In this document: positions 56,442 through 64,000 of the stretch, in pieces
How the letters are laid out: each line of letters begins with the position of its first letter
How positions within the stretch are numbered: position 1 is the stretch's first letter
Source of the DNA: Scleroderma bovista
Taxonomy: Eukaryota; Basidiomycota; Agaricomycetes; Boletales; Sclerodermataceae
Direction of reading: 5' to 3'
Length of the DNA: 64,000 bases
Assembly: GCA_037178675.1 (NCBI GenBank)
Contig: JAYMGJ010000300.1
Location: 62,001 to 126,000, forward strand
The notes under the pieces: model-generated
Database searches by the model: none
What the model saw: the letters and a program-made list of their open reading frames with translations, nothing else
Told to the model about the DNA's origin: nothing
Program-made: the position numbers and the translations under genes

Positions 56442-57891
56442 CTAATGCATCATCCAACCAACGCCAACTCCTATACAGAAACTGCCCACCATAGCTATAC
56501 GAATCTGACATTCTGACAGCTGTTGTATGAGGTGGGACAACCCGTTCCTTATGCGGGCTTTAGCAGGGACAAAAAGTGAAAAGGTAAATGCGATCAGCGA
56601 CGAAAAATGTAATGGGTCGAGGGCAGATGGTGCAGCTTGGCGATTGATGTGAAGAGGTCGCTCTGTAATGGTATCTTCGCGTGCTCTTGTCGCGACGTCG
56701 TGAGAGAGACGTGCTTCCCACTCTGCTTCCCATTTCGCCCTGTCCCACGATGGCGACTTTTCCGAATGAATGTGCACAGCTATCTCTCGGTGGGCTGCGT
56801 GGATCTCTTCAACTGCACGCTCAACTTCTCTCCAGTGCAAGAAACGGTCTGCTGCTTCATACCGCAATGAAGAGAGTGTTTCGGGTGAACGAAATAGACC
56901 ATGTCGAAGCGCGCTCGCAGATGATGGACAGAATGAGGACATGTGGGGTCGTGATGGGAACCGAGTTTGATCAAGACCATACCGAAGAACGATAACTGGG
57001 ATGTGGACTGCAAGTGTGTCGATTATATCGTTCTCTTTTGCAGAGGGAGCTGTACCAGCCATAGTAATACTCATTTATATGATTTTTAGAAGGTGACCAG
57101 GTATACTGACCTGATTTCGATAGAATAATCAGTGCCGTATATATAGGTGTGGATGGAGTCGCGATGAAAGTGGTAAGGGAGGCGCAAGGTTTGCAGTGTG
57201 GGTCGATAATCTCGAGTAGTGTGTGGAAAGGAGAATGTATGACCGGCAGAATAGTTGAGCCCTGAAAGAATGAGTGGGTTGCTTCGATATTTTGAATGTC
57301 TGAAATGCGTACATCAACGCCGACGTTCCGTCGGGTTACAATCTCCACATTCCTGGCAGGCTCAAATTTCTCCAGCCCATGGGGATCCCGGTGTTCAATC
57401 CAATCAGTAGATGCGCAAAGGAAGGATCCGTCGCTCGTGTCTTCCCATGTACCACTGTCGACTATGTCTTCATTATCATCCAGTAGAAGGCTGGACACGA
57501 AATCGTGGTCCTCGGCGCCGTCCCCAATGATAATCAGTCGTATCTCACCCAGCGTCTTCCCGTATTGTGTTGGTTGCGGAAGTGCTTCAGGCAGTGTCAA
57601 GGAAGGGATGATGAGCCCCTGTGTCGTGTCTCTGGCATGATCGGTGTGGGTGTGGGAATGCGGGGGGCTCGCAGCTGCAGACGAGAAGAAGAAAGACGAT
57701 CCAATGGACGGTAGGGAAGATATCGAATCTGGAGGACTGTCTGTTGGCGATGGCATACCGCTTGAATGGAGTAGGGGAGACTGGGAAGGTTCGCCAGCTG
57801 TTGGGCTCATGCCAGTGTTGAAGAGATTCTCTTGTCGTGAGCTCAAGGGGCATATTGTGGAAGTGCTCGTCAGTGCGTCGCCACATTCCAT
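56442..57891 (-). CDS. Unrecognised tail-anchored protein with P-loop-free N-terminal region
   Basis: The start at 57891 gives MECGDALTSTSTICPLSS. A long Ser/Pro-rich stretch follows, then a folded part (KTLGEIRLIIIGDGAEDHDF, RNVEIVTRRNVGVDVRISDI, LEIIDPHCKPCASLTTFI, SAPSAKENDIIDTLAVHIPV). The IRLIIIGD strand and TLAVHIPVIVLRYG recall the edge strands of Rossmann or GTPase-like folds, but there is no GxxxxGK motif. A helical region (WREVERAVEEIHAAHREIAV) is followed by two hydrophobic segments, one at the very end (IAMVGSFCIGVGVGWMM), suggesting a C-terminal membrane anchor. One intron (near 57000-57070). Clean exons suggest a real gene; I do not recognise the family. Confidence 0.65.
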
Positions 57892-58056
57892 GGTGGGGAG
57901 ACTAGGAGGTACTGGTGGTAGTTGTAATATGGGAAGAAGACGTACACGAGCAGGAATTTGACGCCCGCTACACGTGTTTGGCACACATATCAGACTACTG
58001 ATTGCAATTTGATTCGAGTCTATCGAAGTACTGCGGGTAATCACGACCTCGCTAAG

Positions 58057-59742
58057 TTATACACGAATGACCAGAAATTGTTCAGGGATCTCGGGGTTCT
58101 CTCGTGGAACAAGGCTTGGCAATGTATATTTCTCGCCATTTTCATCCACAAAAACAGTTCGTTGCACCTGGTTCAACCGTTAATTAGCAAAGCGGAAAAT
58201 AGACATGTTTCTGACTTGCCTGCCATACTTGGGTATTCAACCCAATTTGCGTAAGCGTCGAGGAACAATGCGATGTAATGAAAAGGGCGGTCTTCATCAT
58301 GGTAGCTAGTGACATTTGCGCTCCCCATGACACGATGATATGTAAAGTACGAAGGTTCTCCGCTAATGCAAGTAATGGAGCTGCGGCAGTCTGGGCCAAG
58401 ATGAGAAACTTGCTCATCTGCAAGATCAGTAAAGGAGCTGACCAGATCTCCTTGGCATAATACCACAAAAAGTTGTTCAACCCGGGGGCATTGCGAACAT
58501 ATTGATCGAAGAACGGTGAGACTCAACTGCATGCGATGGACGGAGAAACACTTGAGACGAGATCCATGGGTAGTCACTATGCTTCTCCAGAAATCATCAG
58601 GTATTGGAATATCGCCAAATATATTTGTGGGATACAGCTGAAAAGCTTCGAGAGGCGCAGTCCCAAGGAGACGATCGATGTTCTGAGTCCAATCTACTAC
58701 TGACATGCGGATGTCCACCGTCAGAGTAATAGACCTCAATCGTCGGAATGCCTGTGTACGATGGCACATGTTCTTGAATGTGCTCATGTCCTTTCAAAGT
58801 GAGGCCAGGAAGAGTTAGAAGACCATTCCCTGACATACAAACGATTGGGACAGGCCCTCCAAATTAAGTTCGAGAAGCCCTTCGAGATTTCCAGACACGA
58901 GGGCTCCTACGCCTCTGTGGGTGACCTTCGGACACCCAACAATGAATAAATGTTCGAGATCAGTCAGATGAGGTGACAGGGACTCCAGGAACGCATCTGT
59001 TACATGAGTCGAAGCCTATAACATTCGTGTAGGCCACCAGAGGGACGAAGAAACCACTCCATACCTTGCATACGATTGTCAGACTTCGTAGTGTTGTACG
59101 CGTTGCAGATAACCACGCGGGGAGCGTGTCAAGCACTGGAGCACTCGGCATAATGAGCGAGATCTTCTTCAGCTTGTGAAATCGAAGGAGGACGGCTGGA
59201 TCGTATCCTCCACTGTTTCCATTTATCTCCAACTCCTCTAATCGCGGACAATCGCTGCAGAGTGACTCAAGTATATCAATGTGAAGAGACCCATCCCTCG
59301 TCCAAGTACAGGACTTGAGGTTGATGCAGTTCTTGATTCCCTTGACGCAGATGCCCAGTAAATATGAGTATGACGAATGACCCTTCGGGAAATCTTTGAT
59401 TTCTAGAATGCATGTGAATGGATGAATGGATGGACCATGCAGCGACGGTACCAAGCTTCCGAACATGCACAGCTATACGAGGACAATCGGTTAGGGTCTG
59501 GAACAGAGAAACAAGCTACGCAAGCCCGCTCAGGTCAAGTTACGATATGTCAAGAATGAGGTCACCTTTAATTTCGCATCCTTGTGCCATGGGAAGATAT
59601 GCACACAGCGGTACAAGACTGGGGTCGCAAATGTATTAAAGGCTTTGCTCACGAGACATAAGGCAGCGAGGTGACTGGGCTTGGGCACGAAATCGAAGAT
59701 GGTGGGCAACAGTTCCAATGGGATGTCGAGTAATTGAGCCAT
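58057..59742 (-). CDS. F-box protein with degenerate leucine-rich region
   Basis: MAQLLDIPLELLPTIFDFVP (start 59742), with LAALCLVSKAFNTFATPVLY, is an F-box that would tie the protein to an SCF ubiquitin ligase. The rest is an irregular leucine-rich substrate-binding region (LESLCSDCPRLEELEINGNS, then RTTLRSLTIVCKVW; later LTVLRSICSQCPRVEQLFVV). The C-terminus was found by removing an intron with a GC donor (58168-58219). This joins CSSTLTQIGLNTQVWQ to VQRTVFVDENGEKYTL and ends ENPEIPEQFLVIRV (stop 58057-58059), a common ending in this Agaricomycete F-box family. The target is unknown. Some internal exon edges (58450, 58800-58960) are approximate. Confidence 0.75.
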
Positions 59743-59844
59743 GGTATATCGGTGTGCACCGCCACCTAACTTGTCTGACTCAGCAATGTCACTTCACTAG
59801 TAGTAGAAATTCATTGCAAGTTCGCAGTCCCCGCACTCACCACC
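59743..59844. promoter_or_regulatory. Short divergent promoter, F-box / SPT5
   Basis: About 100 bp separate the two start codons, so both genes must share or overlap their core promoters. No TATA element was seen. Confidence 0.45.
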
Positions 59845-62800
59845 ATGTCAGGACTCGATGACGACTACGCCTTCAACGAACAGGAATCCGATCCTGTTCA
59901 ACCCGAGGAAGAGGAGGAGGAAGCTCAGACTGAGCAAAAGCGGAAGTACAGGGGATCCATTTATGATGCACTGGATGACGAGGAGGAGGAGGAGGAGGAA
60001 GACGAAGAGGGAGAAGACCACCGTGGTAAGAAGCGGGCAAAGGTAAGGAACCTCTGTTCTTTCTTCCCCGATTGTCTCAAACACAGTGGTAGCATCGGCA
60101 TAAGCGTTCTGCAGTGAACCGCTTTCTCGATGTAGAGGCCGAGGTTGATACTGAGGAGGAGGAAGAGGAGGAAGAAGAAGAAGCCGGTAGAGGTGTGCAA
60201 AATACTAGTTAGCCACCCGGCAGTAACTGATCTTATTTCACAGACGAGTTCATCGCCGACACGGGCCTAGATGACTATGACATGAACCGGAGAGCTGCCG
60301 TCAATGCCCGTCTGGATAGGGAACGAGAGCTGGATGATCAGGACCTCGCAAAAATTGCCCAAAATCTCCATGAGCGCTATGGGCGTGCCACAGTGCGGTA
60401 TACAGGGGATATGAATGAAGTTCCCCAACGACTCCTCATGCCTTCCGTACACGACGCGAGTCTATGGCAAATCCGTGTCAAGGTGAAGTGACTTGTGCGC
60501 CGTGGTGCCTCAACATTGACGGAAATTCTTATGTTTAGCCCGGTCGTGAAAAAGACATTGTTTTCAGTCTCATGCGCAAAGCAATTGATCTCGAGTACAC
60601 TGCTCAACCCCTGCAAATATTGTCTGCCTTCCAACGAGATTCGCTGCCGGGCATGATCTACGTCGAAGCTCGCAGTGCCCAGCAGGTTAACCAAGCATGC
60701 AAAGGCCTGGTGGGCGTTTATCCCAGCAGAGGGATTACTCTAGTCCCTATTGAGGAGATGGCCAGCCTTTTGCAAATAAAGAAGCAAGATTTGACCGTCA
60801 CTCCAGGAAGTTGGGTTCGAATTAAGCGCGGAAAATACCAGGGTGATCTCGCACAGGTCATGGATATCACCGAAAACGGCGAAGACGTTGGGCTCAAGTT
60901 CATTCCACGCATAGACTTGAACCCAAGGGACGATGCCAGTGCTGATGGCCGGAAACGCAAAAAGGCGACTACCGGGACTTCGAGCATGCGTCCACCCCAG
61001 CGGTTCTTCAACTACGAGGAGGTCGTCAAGGTCTATGGTCGAAAGCAGGTGTCAAAACGTAACCAGGTCTACGTTTTCCAGAATGATACCTACAAAGATG
61101 GCTTTATTGAGAAGGACTTCAAGCTATCTGCACTGCAGCTGGACAACGTGAATCCAACTTTGGATGAGATCACGCGATTTACACGAGGTCAAGACGGCGC
61201 CGAAGGCGAAAACACTGTTGACCTTTCGATCATTGCGGAGGCATCCCGGAAGGCGGCCATCGCGGTACTCCAACCAGGAGACCACGTCGAGGTCTTTGAG
61301 GGAGAACAGTCAGGTGTACACGGTGTCGTTGACTCCATCAGTCAAGACGTCGTTACCATTACGGCAGTCGGCATAGATATCGATGGCCAGAAGATTGACG
61401 TCCCCGCACGTAGCGTTCGCAAACGATTCAAGCCTGGAGACCACGTAAAGGTGATGACTGGTCAAAACGCAGATGAAACTGGTTTGGTGGTTTCCGTGTC
61501 AGACAATGTCGTGACGTTCGTGTCCGACATGACTATGCAGGAGGTCGGCCACCCCACTCGATGCCCTTATTTGTTGTTTACATTTGCAAATTCCAGGTAT
61601 CTGTCTTCTCGAAGGATCTCCGAGAAGCTGCAGAAGTAGGCACCGGGACGAATGTCGTTGGCAACTACGAACTACATGATCTCGTGCAACTCGAGTAAGT
61701 ACATTCGCAGATCAATACTGGTCACGCATCTGACATCGTGTCTATCACGCGATCAGCCTACAAACCGTTGGTGTTATCTTCAAAACCGAACGAGATTCCT
61801 TCAGAGTACTCGACCAGAATGGTCAAGTTCGGCTCGTACAACCCCATCAGATCTCGATGCGCCGGGACTCGAACCGTGCGATCGCAACCGACTCGGAGGG
61901 TCATGAGCTTCGTGTGAATGACAATGTTCGCGAAATCGAGGGGGAGGTTTGTATTTGCGTTCATAAAAGCACCATAGAACTAATTTCTCACTCCAGTGCC
62001 GCAAAGGACGAGTGCTTCATATCCACCAGTCATTTTTTGCATTCCTTCACAATCGTGATGTTGCAGAGAATGGAGGTGTTTTCGTTACACGTTGTCGTTC
62101 GCTGGCTTCACTAGCTCCTAAGGGCAATGTCGTCAAACCTGGAACTGACCTCACGAAGATGAATCCGCATGCGACTGGCGGGGCACCTACAGGAGGCATG
62201 GTTGGGTCTGCCATGACCCGTGGCCCTCGAGATCGAGACATAGGTGCAACTGTAGCTATTGTTCAAGGTCCTCAAAAAGGTTACATCGGTGTCATCAGAG
62301 ACACCAACGGACCCGCTGCTCGCGTAGAGTTGCACATCGGGAACAAGGTTATTACGATCGACAAGAAGAAGTTGCGCCGGAAGTTGTAGGTTTGACAGTC
62401 ATTGGATGTGCGGTTTCGGCTGACGCCTTTGTCAAGACCGGATGGTTCCCTGATTCCCCTCGACAGACCATACAATCCCAATTATGCAGGCCAAGGGCAA
62501 TCCAGAGTTCCCGCGCGCACACCCAACCCGTATGCTCAGGCAAGTGGTGGCCGCACTCCTGGTTGGGGTGGTGGACGAACACCCAATCCATATGCGAGCG
62601 GCGATGGGAAGACACCAGCATGGAACGCAGGTTCGAGAACACCCAACCCATATGCCACTGATAGTGGCAAAACGCCTGCTTGGAACGCCGCTTCTCGCAC
62701 ACCCAATCCTTATGCGGATGGTGGAAAAACGCCGACATGGCATGCCTCCTCGCGGACGCCAAATCCATATGGCTCAAACGATAGTGGATCGGCTTGGAGT

Positions 62801-63573
62801 CCCAATGATGGCAGTAGGACACCGCGTCCTAGTTGGGGAGGGGGAGGATGGGGAAATGCATCTCCTGCACGGCCAGCCGAGACGGAAACTTGGGTATGTA
62901 CAAACCAAGGTCAATTTTCGACAGTTTCCTCACTGTTGGATATAGGCTGCACCTACACCTTACGCTGCCCCAACGCCAGGTTTCTCTTCTGCGCAGACGC
63001 CAGGTGCAAGTTGGAACAGCGCACCTACACCAGCCCCTCCCGGAATTGCAGGTTCGGACCGACCTAGTGGTATGCATTCAGCCCCGACACCTGCCATGTT
63101 TGGCGTGGACGAGGACGATCCATGTGGGTGTTCTGCAAGTCAATGATCCTTGAATGCTTAAGACTTGTTTTAGCACCAACGTGGCTCCTTGAACCAGAGA
63201 TTCGCAACAAGAAAGTCATGATGGAGATTGTTGGTACCTTGGGTGGCTGGCACGAGGGCGAGCTGGATGGTGCCAAAGGCTACGTGGGGACAGTATTTCA
63301 GTCCGCGAACGATACGCTCGTCACATTCCATCACCTCGACCCAGGTCGTGTTGGGACTAGCGTCCAAGTGCCGATCAACTACCTGGGCCCCATACACCCA
63401 ACAGAGACGGGCGACCATGCGATCCCCCTTGACGGGACACACAAGGGTATTGAGGTCATCCTCAGGCAGCAGGATTCTGAAGATGTCTGGGGGGTGTCAG
63501 AACCCTCAGGATTTAATCTGGTCAGATGCTTGAAAGAAAAATTGGTCAAGTTGTATGTTAGTTCATGACCTAG
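59845..63573 (+). CDS. SPT5: Transcription elongation factor Spt5
   Basis: A subunit of the Spt4-Spt5 (DSIF) clamp on elongating RNA polymerase II. An acidic N-terminus (MSGLDDDYAFNEQESD and Glu runs) precedes the NGN domain (VHDASLWQIRVKPGREKDIV, IYVEARSAQQVNQACKGLVG). KOW motifs are seen at PGSWVRIKRGKYQGDLAQVM, LQPGDHVEVFEGEQSGVHGV, FKPGDHVKVMTGQNADETGL and later RDIGATVAIVQGPQKGYIGV. The C-terminal repeat region has five copies of a TPNPY-containing unit with GKTPAWN-like spacers (62515-62770). A final KOW-containing domain (TWLLEPEIRNKKVMMEIVG) follows. The end is uncertain: I remove a 41-nt intron to end GFNLFMT (63573); reading through gives a stop at 63568. About ten introns. Confidence 0.9.
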
Positions 63574-64000
63574 CTCTGTCGTGTTATTACTATCAGTTCT
63601 TGTCTTCGTTATCTATGTTAGAATACTCGCAGCACGTAAAGTTTCACATTGACCTTGGTGGTACTACTAGAGTGGCGTGTCGCTGTTTCGGCACTGTCAG
63701 GATCACTTTTGACCGGTCCACAATTGTGCAAGCGGGCCGACCTATTACTCATCGTTGTCCAGGACATTATTCGCGTCTCGACGCCACTTGCACTCCCAAC
63801 ACTGCCCACCAGGCTGGTGAAAGGTTGCCATTTGCATGCTGTGATCATAACTTGGACGCTTTTCGGTTGTGTGTGGGTCCCACTTAACCGGATCCAGGTG
63901 CCAGTTACCAAATTGGCAGCAGCCCTGCGTCTCAGCTCTCAGGATGAGTCCTAGCTTATTATTTGTAGGTAATATTCCTTGCGAGGCTCTTTCTGCTGTG
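63574..64000. other. Downstream of SPT5, no gene recognised
   Basis: Plus- and minus-strand open frames here overlap each other and show no known motif. This is presumed 3' sequence and the start of the next intergenic region. Confidence 0.4.

Noticed and set aside
61850..61885. B-box-like GGTTCGAGTCC on the minus strand suggesting a tRNA
   Set aside because: It lies inside a conserved SPT5 exon, with no A box or tRNA fold around it.

Overview
The window looks like a chromosome segment from a mushroom-forming basidiomycete (Agaricomycetes). Nearly every gene is split by introns of about 50 nt with GT...AG borders. There is a class I hydrophobin, and several protein families are typical of Agaricomycetes: an NTF2-like/flavin monooxygenase fusion, a RICIN-type lectin with a membrane anchor, and a protein kinase with an N-terminal helical MLKL/HeLo-like region. 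No bacterial, viral or plasmid signal was seen. All gene models were built by hand from reading frames and splice signals, so individual exon edges may be off by a few codons.

Layout. 1-28 kb is dense, conserved housekeeping DNA: a multi-pass membrane protein, hexokinase, mitochondrial ribosomal protein uL14m, ATP synthase gamma, eIF2-beta, the CAF-1 WD40 subunit, an FG nucleoporin (Nup54/57), ribosomal protein eL27, a hydrophobin, RNA polymerase II subunit Rpb9 (fragmented by introns and easily missed), GPI mannosyltransferase 4, an Stm1/HABP4-like protein, an OCRL-like inositol 5-phosphatase and a cyclophilin-40. 28-52 kb is the accessory part: a membrane lectin with a minisatellite-encoded Ser/Thr stalk, the MLKL-like kinase, a tandem array of a 3.85 kb unit (flavin monooxygenase plus a VMA12-like gene; two and a half copies), a small membrane protein, a gene-poor stretch with transposase-like and tRNA-like scraps, an UNC93-like transporter, and an inverted decayed fourth monooxygenase copy. 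52.6-64 kb returns to ordinary genes: NOSIP-type E3 ligase, two unrecognised genes, an F-box protein and the elongation factor Spt5.

How it fits together. The housekeeping genes share no single pathway; they are arranged as divergent pairs with short shared promoters (RPB9/SMP3 84 bp, F-box/SPT5 about 100 bp, ATP3/SUI3 about 160 bp) and convergent pairs with short tails. The accessory part shows local birth and death. Monooxygenase copy C reads open throughout, while copies A and B share the same two splice-site lesions. Both linked VMA12-like copies are broken and copy D is a relic. The most interesting candidate for new biology is the kinase at 30.35-33.4 kb. It joins an MLKL/HeLo-like helical N-terminus, a complete tyrosine-kinase-like catalytic domain with an HGD (non-RD) catalytic loop, and an unrecognised C-terminal region. 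One of its introns needs a non-canonical GG donor.
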